A stretch of DNA of 64,000 bases from Lentilactobacillus kisonensis DSM 19906 = JCM 15041 (GCF_001434135.1 NZ_AZEB01000002.1:62001-126000), one strand, 5' to 3'. Shown: positions 1 through 8,372, counted from the first letter of the stretch. Numbers and translations are program-made. Notes: generated from the sequence alone by a model not told the origin.

Positions 1-1
1 T

Positions 2-214
2 ATTATTAATAGCCCCCTGGGGGATAGTTTGCGGAAATATCAAACCACTGGCCAATTAGTCAAATGGCCGTTAGCGCGTATTATTCAGTATATTTTTGCT
101 ACGGTTTTATCATACGTACTGCCTAAGGTACTGGATGGGGGTGACTTAGACGTTGAGCAAGCTAGTCATGAAACGGTTACCTTTATCCTCGATGGCTTGA
201 AGCCCCAAGGGTAA
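2..214 (+). CDS. C-terminal fragment of a transcriptional regulator, probably TetR family
   Basis: An open frame enters from the left edge of the window with no start codon and ends at a TAA after about 70 residues. The visible part is mostly helical, with a hydrophobic stretch (LARIIQYIFATVLSYVL) and a closing segment ending in TFILDGLKP. That resembles the last helices of TetR-type ligand-binding domains, where a final helix often closes with FILDGL. No DNA-binding part is in view, so the family is a guess from the tail alone. A strong hairpin follows at 237-284, consistent with this being a gene end. Confidence 0.4.
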   Translation: MINSPLGDSLRKYQTTGQLVKWPLARIIQYIFATVLSYVLPKVLDGGDLDVEQASHETVTFILDGLKPQG

Positions 215-236
215 TTTCATTTTAGATGATCTAAAA

Positions 237-284
237 ATAGGCCCAGTCAAAAGTTGATGAATTTCAACTTTTGACTGGGCCTAT
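237..284. terminator. Bidirectional intrinsic terminator between convergent genes
   Basis: A perfect 21-bp stem (237-257 with 264-284) with a 6-nt loop. It has A-rich sequence on its left and T-rich sequence on its right, and lies between the convergent regulator fragment and the aldo/keto reductase. Confidence 0.85.
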
Positions 285-291
285 CCTTTGA

Positions 292-1278
292 TCATTTTAA
301 AATGTTATCGATTTGTTTTAATTCTGTTGCGGTGAAATCTAGATTATCCAATGCTTTGACGTTGTCGACTAACTGTGCCGGGCGACTGGCGCCTACTAGT
401 ACTGAGGCGATTTCTGGATTTCGTAAGTTCCAGGAAAGGGCCATTTCAGCCAATGATTGCCCCCGATTTTGAGCAACCTGGTTCAATTTTTTGACCGTTG
501 TCAACGTGTTCTCAACTTGATCTTCGTGCAAGAAGGGGCTGGTTGATTTATGAGCCCTTGAGTCTGCTGGAATGCCGTTCAAATACCGATCACTTAAGAG
601 TCCTTGAGCAAGCGAACTATAGCTGACGGCTGCTTTATGTTCTGATCTTAACACGGGGAACAAATCCTGTTCAACGGTTCGGTCAAACATGTTATAGCGC
701 GGTTGATGAATGATAAAGGGGGTCTTTAAATCGTTGAAGACCGTTGTAATTGCTTTTGTTTGAGCACCATCATAGTTGAAAATCCCAATGTAGAGGGCTT
801 TACCCTCATGAACCAGTTCATCAAGGGCTAATGCAGTCTCTTCGACTGGGGTGTTTGGATCGGGACGGTGAGAATAAAAAATATCAAAATAATCCAATCC
901 CGTTCGCTTTAGACTTTGATCGGCACTTGCGATAATGTACTTACGAGAACCCCAATCACCGTAAGGACCAGGCCACATGGTGTAACCCGCCTTACTAGCG
1001 ATAATCATTTCATCCCGGTACGGTTTCATATCACCGGCCATAATTTTGCCAAAGTTTTCTTCAGCACTTCCGGGAATTGGACCGTAATTATTAGCTAAAT
1101 CAAAATAAGTAATTCCCAGGTCGAACGCTTGGTGGATAATTGCTTTTTGATTTTCAAATGAATCAACGCTACCAAAGTTATGCCAAAGCCCAAGGCCAAT
1201 TGCGGAGAGCTTTAGGCCACTGCGGCCAACCCTGTTATAGCGCATCTTGTTATATCGTTGTTCGGAAGCTTTATACAT
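292..1278 (-). CDS. Aldo/keto reductase, YghZ-like (L-glyceraldehyde-3-phosphate reductase type)
   Basis: A 328-residue NADP(H)-dependent cytosolic aldo/keto reductase. The catalytic tetrad is visible: Asp60 and Tyr65 (FDLANNYG), Lys96 (IIASKAGY) and His137 (YSHRPD). The inserts PGPYGDWGS and the RYNMFDR segment are typical of the YghZ/Kv-beta-like branch, whose members reduce aldehydes such as L-glyceraldehyde 3-phosphate and methylglyoxal. The ATG at 1278 is preceded by AAGGAG at a proper distance. A second Met at residue 12 lacks its own ribosome site. Immediately upstream of the ribosome site is the left end of a type A repeat. The exact substrate is inference. Confidence 0.88.
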   Translation of the reverse strand: MYKASEQRYNKMRYNRVGRSGLKLSAIGLGLWHNFGSVDSFENQKAIIHQAFDLGITYFDLANNYGPIPGSAEENFGKIMAGDMKPYRDEMIIASKAGYTMWPGPYGDWGSRKYIIASADQSLKRTGLDYFDIFYSHRPDPNTPVEETALALDELVHEGKALYIGIFNYDGAQTKAITTVFNDLKTPFIIHQPRYNMFDRTVEQDLFPVLRSEHKAAVSYSSLAQGLLSDRYLNGIPADSRAHKSTSPFLHEDQVENTLTTVKKLNQVAQNRGQSLAEMALSWNLRNPEIASVLVGASRPAQLVDNVKALDNLDFTATELKQIDNILK

Positions 1279-1301
1279 GATAAGATCTCCTTATTATAGA
1301 A

Positions 1302-1423
1302 AGTGAGCGAAGCAAAGCGGTTAGGGATCGGAGCATAAGTCTCCCCACCCAGAAATCCCTGGGCTTGGGGGATTTTTGGGTGGGGTGCTTATGTGTAGAT
1401 CCCTGCTTTGCGGAGCTGTCCTA
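1302..1423 (+). repeat. Type A palindromic repeat
   Basis: Full-length copy whose left end lies 23 nt upstream of the start of the minus-strand aldo/keto reductase. Paired arms: GGATC with GATCC, CATAAG with CTTATG, and CCCCACCC with GGGTGGGG. Ends match the family consensus (AGTGAGCGAAGCAAAGCGG and GCTTTGCGGAGCTGTCCTA). Confidence 0.9.
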
Positions 1424-1428
1424 AGAAA

Positions 1429-1658
1429 AGTGAGCGAAGCAAAGCGGTTAGAGTGCGGAACCAAGCGGTTAGAGACTGGAGCCTAAGCCTTCTCCGCCAG
1501 GAATCCCGGTTTTGGATTTTTGGCGGAGAAGGCTTAGGTGCAAGTCTCTGCTTGGTGCAGCACGTTTCTGCAATGTCGCCAAGGAACGGAAATTCCCGGG
1601 CCTGGAATTTTTGCTACAGGTGCTTATGGGGAAGTTTCTGCTTTGCATAGCACTCCTA
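1429..1658 (+). repeat. Type B composite palindromic repeat
   Basis: Starts like type A (AGTGAGCGAAGCAAAGCGG), then switches at TTAGAG/TGCGGAACC into an inner palindrome (1453-1563). The inner unit has ends GTGCGGAACCAAGC and GCTTGGTGCAGCAC, arms GAGACT/AGTCTC and a CTTCTCCGCC/GGCGGAGAAG central stem. The right part (about 1566-1658) is the right half of an outer unit ending CTCCTA. It follows the type A copy at 1302 after a 5-nt spacer. Confidence 0.85.
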
Positions 1659-1763
1659 TATTGAATAGGTAACTTACTTCAATATATCACTTCAAGTAAG
1701 CTTGAGGTAAAGTGATAAAGCGGATATTTTTTGAGCCCAAATTGATGGGTCAATTTTGACCAA

Positions 1764-1818
1764 ATAACGGGCTTAAGTAAGTGTTCTCAAATTAAGAATA
1801 CCTACTTAAGCCCGTTAT
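1764..1818. terminator. Hairpin terminator after the flavoprotein gene
   Basis: Stem ATAACGGGCTTAAGTA (from 1764) pairs with TACTTAAGCCCGTTAT (to 1818) around a loop of about 20 nt, followed by a short T-rich run on each side. It lies 34 bp beyond the end of the minus-strand flavoprotein gene. Confidence 0.65.
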
Positions 1819-1851
1819 ATTTTAGGATTAAATTAAACGGATAATTACTTT

Positions 1852-3468
1852 TTATGATTCATCAATTGTGGTCACATCGTAACCCTTACCAGCAAGAATC
1901 CTGGAAGCATTATACGGGCCAATTCCCTTTCTGAAGGTGATGTAGATTTTTTTATCCTTCGGTACCTCGCTGATCCGATCTCGAAGTTGGGACAAAGGAA
2001 TGTTAACAGTTGGGGTGATTGAACCAGCTGGGGTGGTTCCAGGTTCGCGAATATCAAGGAAGAAGGCGGTTTGACGATCTTGGGCCGGGATGGCTGTTAA
2101 TTTGGTAGTCTTGGTTTTATTAGTTAGTTCTCGGATAGCGACATACCCGGCAATATTTAAGACATCCCTCGTTGACGAATATGGTGGTGAGTAGGGGATC
2201 TCCAAAGCGGGCAAATCAAACGCGGTGAGGTTGCCGGTAATTGCAACGGATAATTCGGCAATTCTTTTATCAATGCCTGACGTACCAACTGCTTGACCAC
2301 CGAGAATTTTGCCGGTTTTCTCTTCGTAGATTAATTTGAAGTTAACCCGGTCGGCGTTCGGGAAGAAGTAAGCCTTGTCGTACGGAGTAATGAAGACCGT
2401 TTTATAGTTTGTGATGCCTAGTTGTTTTAGGGCACTTTCGGTGTAACCAACGTAACTGGCAGTGAGATCAAAGAATTTTGCAACACCGGCGCCAATAAAT
2501 CCTTTGTAGCTAACGGGAGCGCCCGTCATAATATCTGCTAGTAAGTGACCTTGGCGGTTGGCGGGACTGGATAATACACTTGGAATGCGTTTGCCAGTTA
2601 TCATACTGGTTGTTTCAATGACGTCACCAATTGCGTAAATATCTGGTAGATTGGTTTGTAAGTGATCGTCAACGATAACGTGTCGGTCAGCTGACAAAGT
2701 AATCCCAGCTTTTGCGGCCAGTTCGCTATTCGGCTTGACCCCAGTTCCGAGAAATAACATCGCAGTTTGATGGAGGCTGCCATCCTGAAAAACAAGCGTA
2801 TGACCATTATTGCGAATTTCTTTGATACCGTTGTTGAGAATGACGTGAACCCCTTGTTTGATTAACTCATCTTGGATAATGTCACTAATTTCTGGATCAT
2901 AGGGTGAAGCAACCTGGGCGGCTTGGTCAACAATGGTCACGTCCATTTGCCGCCTGACAAACGCTTCGGCGACCTCTATGCCAATTGCACCCGCGCCCAG
3001 AATGGTGACGGTCTTGGGATGTTTGGCATCTAAGTAGTCCATCATCTTATCTGCATCGGTAATTGCTCGTAAAACGAAGGCATTTGATGCGGTTTCAATC
3101 CCCCTGATAGGTGGCACAACTGGACTGGCACCCGTTGCAATAACTAATTTATCGTATGGTTCCTGGTAAATGGCGTTTGTTTTGAGATTCTTAACGGTCA
3201 CGACTTTTTGATCAGGGTCAATTGAAGTGACGTCATTAAACAAACGGACATCGATATTGTTTCGTTGCTTCAAAACTTCCGGAGTTCGCTCAATTAATTT
3301 AGACCGGTCGTTGACAACCCCGCCTAAGTAATAAGGCATTGCACAACTGGCAACGGAAATGGCGGCCCCTCGCTCAAAGATAACAATTTCGTCGTCTTCA
3401 TTAATTCTTCGAAGCCGGGTGGCGAATGATGGCCCACCGGCAATCCCGCCGATTACTAACACTTTCAT
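1852..3468 (-). CDS. CoA-disulfide-reductase-like flavoprotein with C-terminal rhodanese domain
   Basis: A 538-residue FAD/NAD(P)-dependent oxidoreductase. The N-terminal FAD motif (VLVIGGIAGGPS), redox Cys42 in SVASCAMPYY, the second nucleotide-binding fold (VTILGAGAIGIEVAEAF) and the FAD-ribityl site (DIYAIGDV) are present in order, followed by the dimerisation domain. Single-cysteine enzymes of this group reduce CoA disulfide, polysulfide or oxygen. From about residue 455 a rhodanese-like domain follows (FLDIREPGTTPAGSI). At the active loop the expected Cys-x-x-Gly-x-Arg reads FRKGIGPY, so the sulfur-carrying Cys and the Arg are missing and that domain is probably not catalytic. The start has AAGGAGG upstream. 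Role inferred: thiol/oxygen stress defence or NADH reoxidation. Confidence 0.85.
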   Translation of the reverse strand: MKVLVIGGIAGGPSFATRLRRINEDDEIVIFERGAAISVASCAMPYYLGGVVNDRSKLIERTPEVLKQRNNIDVRLFNDVTSIDPDQKVVTVKNLKTNAIYQEPYDKLVIATGASPVVPPIRGIETASNAFVLRAITDADKMMDYLDAKHPKTVTILGAGAIGIEVAEAFVRRQMDVTIVDQAAQVASPYDPEISDIIQDELIKQGVHVILNNGIKEIRNNGHTLVFQDGSLHQTAMLFLGTGVKPNSELAAKAGITLSADRHVIVDDHLQTNLPDIYAIGDVIETTSMITGKRIPSVLSSPANRQGHLLADIMTGAPVSYKGFIGAGVAKFFDLTASYVGYTESALKQLGITNYKTVFITPYDKAYFFPNADRVNFKLIYEEKTGKILGGQAVGTSGIDKRIAELSVAITGNLTAFDLPALEIPYSPPYSSTRDVLNIAGYVAIRELTNKTKTTKLTAIPAQDRQTAFFLDIREPGTTPAGSITPTVNIPLSQLRDRISEVPKDKKIYITFRKGIGPYNASRILAGKGYDVTTIDES

Positions 3469-3585
3469 AGTCGGATCCTCCTTGGTGATAGCGATTTCAT
3501 TTACTTGTTAGCTTTATCATACAATGATTTTAAGCTAGGTCAATTGGTTCGGGAGAGAAATGGCAGTTATTGATGCTTGGGATCA

Positions 3586-3629
3586 AAAAAAGACCAAGTC
3601 TAAAATCCAATTTTAGAATCAGTCTCTTA
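3586..3629 (-). terminator. Intrinsic terminator of the universal stress gene
   Basis: Read on the minus strand, the stem formed by AGACTGATTCTAAAATT and its partner ending in TCTT runs into a seven-T tract. It lies 165 bp downstream of the stress-protein stop. The rest of the 3469-3793 gap holds no convincing gene. Confidence 0.7.
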
Positions 3630-3793
3630 AGTAAGGATCTTTTTGATAGATGATTAAAATTTTTAAAAATGGCAGCTTTCTATACGACATAGCCATAAAG
3701 CTGAAAAGTTTTGGCTTCTCAGCTACATTGTAGGAACATGTCACGACACCGGTGTACATGCGCATAGTGTACTTGAAACCAGTTTCTAGCACG

Positions 3794-4279
3794 CTAATCT
3801 TTTGGCACTTCCACATATGGTTTGTTTTCCTTGTTTGTTCTGATAACCATTACGTCACAACGGGCGCTTCGGTTAACGAACGAGGATACTGACCCCTCAA
3901 GGACTCGTTGGAGACGACTCATACCGGTTGCGCCCATAACGATCAAATCAGAACCATGATCCTTTGGGAACTCAAAGGCAATAACCGTCTTCGGATTGCC
4001 AAAACGAATGTGAATATCAATATCGTCTAATTCCGCTTCTTTTTTTATTTTAGCTACTAGCTTGTTGAGATAATCGGTGGTGTCCTCAACCAAATTATTG
4101 ATAACATCGCCATCGACCATGCCACCGTAGTTATAGCCATATTGTTGGGTACTCAGTACGTGAAGAACATCTAGATGAGCGCCATTATTATGAGCAATTA
4201 GTGCACCCTTTGCTAGTGCATCTTCGGATTGAGCGGACCCATCAACTGGGACTAAGATGCTTTTATAGTTGGATTCCAT
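3794..4279 (-). CDS. Universal stress protein, UspA family
   Basis: A 161-residue cytosolic protein with the UspA fold. It opens with the first beta strand KSILVPVDGS and carries the ATP-binding pattern G-x2-G-x9-G-S near its end (GATGMSRLQRVLEGSVS). Proteins with this motif bind ATP and are usually induced by acid, starvation or energy stress; the exact job is unknown. The ATG at 4279 has AGGGAGG upstream. The gene is monocistronic, with its own terminator downstream, and the next gene upstream (PEBP) is separated by about 80 bp. Confidence 0.9.
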   Translation of the reverse strand: MESNYKSILVPVDGSAQSEDALAKGALIAHNNGAHLDVLHVLSTQQYGYNYGGMVDGDVINNLVEDTTDYLNKLVAKIKKEAELDDIDIHIRFGNPKTVIAFEFPKDHGSDLIVMGATGMSRLQRVLEGSVSSFVNRSARCDVMVIRTNKENKPYVEVPKD

Positions 4280-4362
4280 GAAGCTGCCTCCCTTGTGGTA
4301 ATGTATGTGTTAATTATATCACTATTTAAAAGTCCAAACGGCTTACCTAGGAATTATTTAGG

Positions 4363-4872
4363 CTATGCACGGGATGGAATGACAAACTCTGCGGTTTCCA
4401 AAATATGACCGCGCATGGCATCTTGAAGTTCATTTAACCAAAAGCCATTCTGTAATGGTAATTTAGTATCTAGCGCATAGATAGACAAATGGTAATTATG
4501 AGTCTTGTCTGGTGGTACTGGACCGTTATAATGCCAGGCAGTTATTGGATTGTTGTTGCCAATTAAACCACCGGCGGTACTGTTGCGTCCCTGAATCATT
4601 GGAACCTTTAATTGTTGGCTGTTATTTTCTGGGATCTCAGTAATGGTTGGGGAAATGTTAGCTGCCGTCCAATGAATCCACATAAAGCCGCTAACAGGAA
4701 TTGCGTCCCAATCAACTAACGTTAAGGCGAGTGACTTGGCATCTTTTGGGACATCAGTTATTTTAACTGGAAATGAAATGACTGGGCCATCGCTTATTTT
4801 GTCGGCAGGTGACGCGTACTTACCATACTTATCTGCTAACATGCCTTTGATTAATGGTACTTGAACCTTCAT
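4363..4872 (-). CDS. PEBP family protein (YbhB/YbcL type)
   Basis: A 169-residue phosphatidylethanolamine-binding/Raf-kinase-inhibitor-like protein. The ligand-pocket motifs are recognisable: DWDAIP in place of the usual DPDAP, and the later GPVPPDKTHNYHLSIYALD segment matching GP-x-PP-x-x-x-H-x-Y. Bacterial members are small, often cytosolic, of uncertain ligand; no signal peptide is present. The start ATG at 4872 is preceded by a GAGGAG-type site. It shares orientation with its neighbours but has no overlap with them. The family is clear, the function is not. Confidence 0.88.
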   Translation of the reverse strand: MKVQVPLIKGMLADKYGKYASPADKISDGPVISFPVKITDVPKDAKSLALTLVDWDAIPVSGFMWIHWTAANISPTITEIPENNSQQLKVPMIQGRNSTAGGLIGNNNPITAWHYNGPVPPDKTHNYHLSIYALDTKLPLQNGFWLNELQDAMRGHILETAEFVIPSRA

Positions 4873-4937
4873 GATTATCCCTCCTCAAGTTAATGATATG
4901 TCTTTTAATCTAATAATAAAACAAAAAGACACGTGGG

Positions 4938-5552
4938 TTACTTAATGAATTTTAAAACGTAGTAGCCTTGACCGTTGGATGTAATGGTGTAATTGACGTA
5001 ACCATCTTTTAGCCATTGCTGCTTGGTGGCGTTTGCCCAATTCTTAGCGTCATTTACAGATGAAAAGGTATGCGTGGTGGCAAAAGGATCTGCTGCTTTC
5101 GGCTTGGCTGGACGTGGTTTAGCCCGGACGCGATTTAATAATTGTTGTTGCCTGGTTTTTACGGCTTTGTTTTTCTCGTTATTAATTGAACTTTGGAGCT
5201 GACCTTGTTCTTGAGGCGTTAAGCCGTTTTCCTTAGCCGTTTCGAGCTTATCGGAGAATGCTGAGACTCGATTATCCTCAACTTTTTTGGTTAAGTTACC
5301 CTTGCTGTCATTTTGATCAGTCACTTTTTTGGATTTATCGACAGTTTTACTGATTGACGCAGTTGACGTTCCCTGCTTATGGTCGTTACGGGTTACCAGC
5401 CAATTGATGGAAAAGGCCAGACCGATCGCAACGATTAAAATGAGCAGGGCAAACCACCAGCCACTGTACTGTTTCCTGCGTTGCCTTCGTCGATCCTGTT
5501 CAGAATTAAAATCATATTTTTTGTATCTTGGTTCATTGTCATGCCTATTCAC
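4938..5552 (-). CDS. Membrane-anchored protein with extracellular C-terminal domain, unknown function
   Basis: 204 residues. A very basic cytoplasmic N-terminus (RRRQRRKQY) precedes one transmembrane helix at about residues 31-53 (WWFALLILIVAIGLAFSINWLV). A Ser/Thr/Lys-rich linker, a charged probable coiled coil (about 100-145) and a compact C-terminal domain (THTFSSVNDAKNWANATKQQW to YYVLKFIK) follow. The last 45 residues, with their alternating pattern and final VLKF strand, recall small peptidoglycan- or SPOR-like domains, but I cannot assign one. Topology predicts the C-terminus outside the cell. I do not recognise the family. Confidence 0.7.
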   Translation of the reverse strand: MNRHDNEPRYKKYDFNSEQDRRRQRRKQYSGWWFALLILIVAIGLAFSINWLVTRNDHKQGTSTASISKTVDKSKKVTDQNDSKGNLTKKVEDNRVSAFSDKLETAKENGLTPQEQGQLQSSINNEKNKAVKTRQQQLLNRVRAKPRPAKPKAADPFATTHTFSSVNDAKNWANATKQQWLKDGYVNYTITSNGQGYYVLKFIK

Positions 5553-5635
5553 ATTAATACCTCATTTAGATTCGATTATTGCATCTTAACCTGATTGAAT
5601 ATATTATAACAGAAAGCAATGGGGTTGTATTTTTG

Positions 5636-5790
5636 AGTGAGCGTAGCAAAGCGGTTAGAGTGCGGAACCAAGCGTTTAGAGACTGGAGCCTAAGTTTTCT
5701 TCGCCAGAAATCCTGGGCTTGGATTTTTGGCGAAGAAAACTTAGGTGCAAGTCTCTGCTTGGTGGAGCACGTTTCTACAATGTTACTAAG
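5636..5790 (+). repeat. Type B composite repeat, right half lost
   Basis: Left end AGTGAGCGTAGCAAAGCGG, then the same switch point TTAGAG/TGCGGAACC as other type B copies. The inner palindrome (5661-5772) has GAGACT/AGTCTC arms and a TTTTCTTCGCC/GGCGAAGAAAA stem. After GCACGTTTCTACAATGTTACTAAGAG the outer right half is not recognisable. Up to the next gene at 5957 the sequence has only a scrap of a second left end (TGAGCGGAGTGCTGCTTGG near 5814). Confidence 0.8.
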
Positions 5791-5956
5791 AGCTTTTTTA
5801 ACTAAGGCTACTAATGAGCGGAGTGCTGCTTGGAAAACACATCTTCATCGTATTGCATCGCATTGCCAAAAAAGATGAATTCTCGGTTTTGGGATTTAAA
5901 ACGACTTCCCCCAAATTGCCAGATTATACAATTGTCCTAACGAAAGGTGAAAATTG

Positions 5957-6412
5957 ATGACACAGGTTGATGTAAAAAAGTTTTCAGAATTAACGACTCA
6001 AGAATTATTCCAAATTTATAAGCTACGGGTGGCTGTGTTTGTCGTTGAACAGAAATGCTACTATCAAGAAGTTGACGATGATGATCTCATTTCGTATCAC
6101 ATCATGTTCAAAGACAAGGATGGTCAATTGATGGCGTACTCACGAATTATTCCGGAAGATAATAACCGGGTTGCTAGAATTGGCAGGGTTGTTGTCAATC
6201 CAAATAATCGGGGTGATGGACTGGGCCGAAAGTTGATACAAACTACATTGGCTGAATCAAGGGAATTGTTCCCTAAAGCCAGTAAGATTGTTCTAGCAGG
6301 TCAAGAATATTTGCAGAACTTCTATCATTCGTTTGGATTTAAGGACGTGAGTGACGTATATCTAGAGGATGGCATCCCTCACATTGATATGGAGCTCCTG
6401 GAGCAAAATTAG
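5957..6412 (+). CDS. GNAT family N-acetyltransferase, ElaA-like
   Basis: A 151-residue acetyltransferase of the GNAT fold. The acetyl-CoA pyrophosphate loop is seen as VVNPNNRGDGLGRKL (R/Q-x-x-G-x-G/A pattern). The N-terminal segment (ELFQIYKLRVAVFVVEQKCYYQEVDDDD) is the signature of the ElaA branch, whose substrates are not established. A TTG sits directly before the ATG at 5957; the ATG is preferred with the GAAAGGTG site upstream. The gene is flanked by a repeat remnant upstream and the PyrR leader of the next gene downstream. Confidence 0.87.
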   Translation: MTQVDVKKFSELTTQELFQIYKLRVAVFVVEQKCYYQEVDDDDLISYHIMFKDKDGQLMAYSRIIPEDNNRVARIGRVVVNPNNRGDGLGRKLIQTTLAESRELFPKASKIVLAGQEYLQNFYHSFGFKDVSDVYLEDGIPHIDMELLEQN

Positions 6413-6413
6413 A

Positions 6414-6441
6414 TTGACATGGTTCCACAATATATTATACT
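6414..6441 (+). promoter_or_regulatory. Promoter of the uracil permease transcript
   Basis: TTGACA at 6414-6419, a 16-nt spacer and TATACT at 6436-6441, placed about 30 nt before the PyrR-binding sequence. It begins immediately after the GNAT stop codon. Confidence 0.75.
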
Positions 6442-6465
6442 AATTGTAATGAAATGAATCTTTAA

Positions 6466-6557
6466 ATCTGGTCCGGAGAGGCTAGCAAGACGACGATATT
6501 AAAACGGGTGTGAACTACCCGAAAAAATGCCGGCCGCTTGTTAGTGGTGGGCTTTTT
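6466..6557 (+). promoter_or_regulatory. PyrR-type RNA attenuator (uracil/UMP-responsive leader)
   Basis: The sequence GGTCCGGAGAGGCTAGCAAG at about 6470-6489 closely matches the PyrR anti-antiterminator motif (TCCAGAGAGGCTNNCAAGA). A small hairpin CGGGT/ACCCG (6505-6521) follows, then a terminator stem at 6529-6552 with a T run. When UMP is plentiful PyrR binds the first element and the terminator forms. The gene controlled should be the uracil permease at 6859, but about 300 bp of repeat sequence lies between the leader and that gene. Confidence 0.85.
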
Positions 6558-6561
6558 ATAT

Positions 6562-6680
6562 AGTGAGCGGAGCAAAGCGGTTAGAAAGTGGAGCCTAAGT
6601 TACTCCTGCCGAAAGCCATGGGTTTCGGCTTTTGGCAGGAGTGGCTTAGGTGCAGCTTTCTGCTTTGCGAAGCGGTCCTG
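6562..6680 (+). repeat. Type A palindromic repeat between attenuator and permease gene
   Basis: Arms AGAAAG/CTTTCT and CCTAAG/CTTAGG, central stem CTCCTGCC/GGCAGGAG. The right end is GCGAAGCGGTCCT. The left end lies 5 nt beyond the attenuator's T run. This is one of the few copies whose right end, not left, faces the downstream gene. Confidence 0.9.
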
Positions 6681-6710
6681 AGATAGGTTAGGTAGGGGAT
6701 CCTGACTCTG

Positions 6711-6742
6711 GTGCTTATGTGCAGGTCGCTGCTTTGTGGCGC
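6711..6742 (+). repeat. Right-half remnant of a palindromic repeat
   Basis: GTGCTTATGTGCAGG and CTGCTTTGTGGCGCA match the right half of a type A unit, without its left partner. It lies between the full copy at 6562 and the uracil permease. Confidence 0.6.
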
Positions 6743-6858
6743 ATCACTCAGCTGAGTTATCCAGCAAATTCCCTAAAACCTTTTCCGGTAATACTTTCGA
6801 CAAGCAAAGTCGACCGCCTCTTCTTTCCAGATTTGTCGCAAACTAAAGGAGCGGACAC

Positions 6859-8217
6859 ATGGCAGACAAGAATGAGTTTCACGATGATCGGGCGATTTTG
6901 GATATTCATGATATGCCAAAATTCTTCCCGTGGGTTGGATTATCATTGCAGCACATGTTTTCAATGTTTGGATCAACCGTGATTGTGCCGTTATTGGTTG
7001 GGTTGAGCCCGAGCATCGCGTTATTTGCATCAGGGGTTGGAACGTTATTACATATCATGATTACGCAGCGGAAGATTCCGGCTTACATGGGATCAAGTTT
7101 TGCCTTCATTACGCCAATGTTAGCGCTAATGAAAACCACCGGTTATCCGGGAATTGCGCAGGGGGTAATCGGTGTCGGAATTGTTTATATGATCGTCGCG
7201 GCGATTATTTGGGGCATTGGCTCTGCTTGGGTGGATAAGATTTTGCCACCGATTGTTGTTGGCCCAATTGTGATGGTGATTGGATTATCACTTGCGGGTA
7301 GTGCCGCTCAGGACGCAATGATGAAAAACGGTAAATACAGCCTACTATACTTCAGTATTGCATTGGCAACGTTATTTTTAGCAATTATTTTTAACATGAT
7401 GTTCAAAGGGTTTATTGGATTGATACCGGTTTTATTGGCAATTGTTTGTGGTTATGTCATTTCAGTCTTTTGTGGGATCGTTGACCTTCATGCGATTGCT
7501 TCTGCGCCATGGTTCAAAATTCCGGCATTTGATATTCCCGGAATTGATTATCATTTTAAGATTGACTGGGCTGCCATTCTCGCCATCACGCCAATTGCAT
7601 TTGTGACGATGACAGAGCATATGGGCCATATTATGGTTCTTGATGAATTGACTGGGCGGGATTTCTTTAAGGATCCCGGCTTAAACAGAACCCTAGCAGG
7701 AGACGGAGCGGCTTCACTATTTGCTGGGCTAGTTGGGGCGCCGGCCATGACGAGTTATGGTGAGAATATCGGTGTAATGGCGATTACGAAGATTCACAGT
7801 GTCTATGTGTTGATGGGAGCAGCGATGTTTGCAATTCTGTTCGCGTTCGTTAATAAATTGAACGTGTTGATTATGCAAATGCCGATGCCGGTTATTGGCG
7901 GAATTAGTTTCCTCCTGTTTGGCACAATCGCCACGGCTGGTATTCAGGTAATGGTTGAAAACAAAGTGGATATGAATCTCAAACGGAATTTGATGATTGC
8001 TTCAACGGTGATGGTCATTGGGGTTGGAAATGCCTATCTACAAATTAAAAGTTTTCAATTTACTGGCTTAGCATTTGCTACCATTATTGGGATTGTTCTC
8101 AATTTGGTGTTGCCCAATAAAGCTGCTAGCGAACGAGAACATGAAGAACGGTTAGCTGATAAAAAAGCTGAGGAAGAAAAACGGCGTCTGCTCCACCAAA
8201 AGCAGTTACGAAAGTGA
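6859..8217 (+). CDS. uraA: Uracil permease (NCS2/UraA family)
   Basis: A 452-residue nucleobase:cation symporter with about 12-14 membrane segments. The N-terminus (FPWVGLSLQHMFSMFGSTVIVPLLVGLSP) and the central ITPIAFVTMTEHMGH segment, with its substrate-contacting Glu in TEH, are typical of UraA/PyrP. A charged tail (EREHEERLADKKAEEEKRRL) follows the last helix. The PyrR attenuator upstream supports uracil over xanthine as substrate. The start at 6859 has AAAGGAG at good spacing. A strong terminator ends the unit at 8323-8372, so it is monocistronic. Uptake feeds pyrimidine salvage. Confidence 0.93.
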   Translation: MADKNEFHDDRAILDIHDMPKFFPWVGLSLQHMFSMFGSTVIVPLLVGLSPSIALFASGVGTLLHIMITQRKIPAYMGSSFAFITPMLALMKTTGYPGIAQGVIGVGIVYMIVAAIIWGIGSAWVDKILPPIVVGPIVMVIGLSLAGSAAQDAMMKNGKYSLLYFSIALATLFLAIIFNMMFKGFIGLIPVLLAIVCGYVISVFCGIVDLHAIASAPWFKIPAFDIPGIDYHFKIDWAAILAITPIAFVTMTEHMGHIMVLDELTGRDFFKDPGLNRTLAGDGAASLFAGLVGAPAMTSYGENIGVMAITKIHSVYVLMGAAMFAILFAFVNKLNVLIMQMPMPVIGGISFLLFGTIATAGIQVMVENKVDMNLKRNLMIASTVMVIGVGNAYLQIKSFQFTGLAFATIIGIVLNLVLPNKAASEREHEERLADKKAEEEKRRLLHQKQLRK

Positions 8218-8322
8218 AATAAATCATGCGAATGAGTTGTTGGATTTAAAGACATTGAACCATATTGATTTAATTGGCTGGTCCAAGATTTTCAATGAGA
8301 TCAATTTGTAACCTAAAACTAG

Positions 8323-8372
8323 ATAAAACGGCTCCTCAAAATCCGATAGTTGGATTTAAGGAGCCGTTTTAT
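8323..8372 (+). terminator. Intrinsic terminator of the uracil permease gene
   Basis: ATAAAACGGCTCCT pairs with AGGAGCCGTTTTAT, with AAATCC/GGATTT extending the stem across a small mismatch. T-rich sequence follows. Confidence 0.85.

Noticed and set aside
1408-1650. 80-codon open frame, and similar frames at 5579-5878, 42516-42722 and 46943-47149
   Set aside because: They run through repeat DNA and resemble each other only because the repeats do; no ribosome site or family match.
3619-3816. 65-codon minus-strand frame after the universal stress gene
   Set aside because: It overlaps the stress-protein end and passes through its terminator; no ribosome site and atypical composition.
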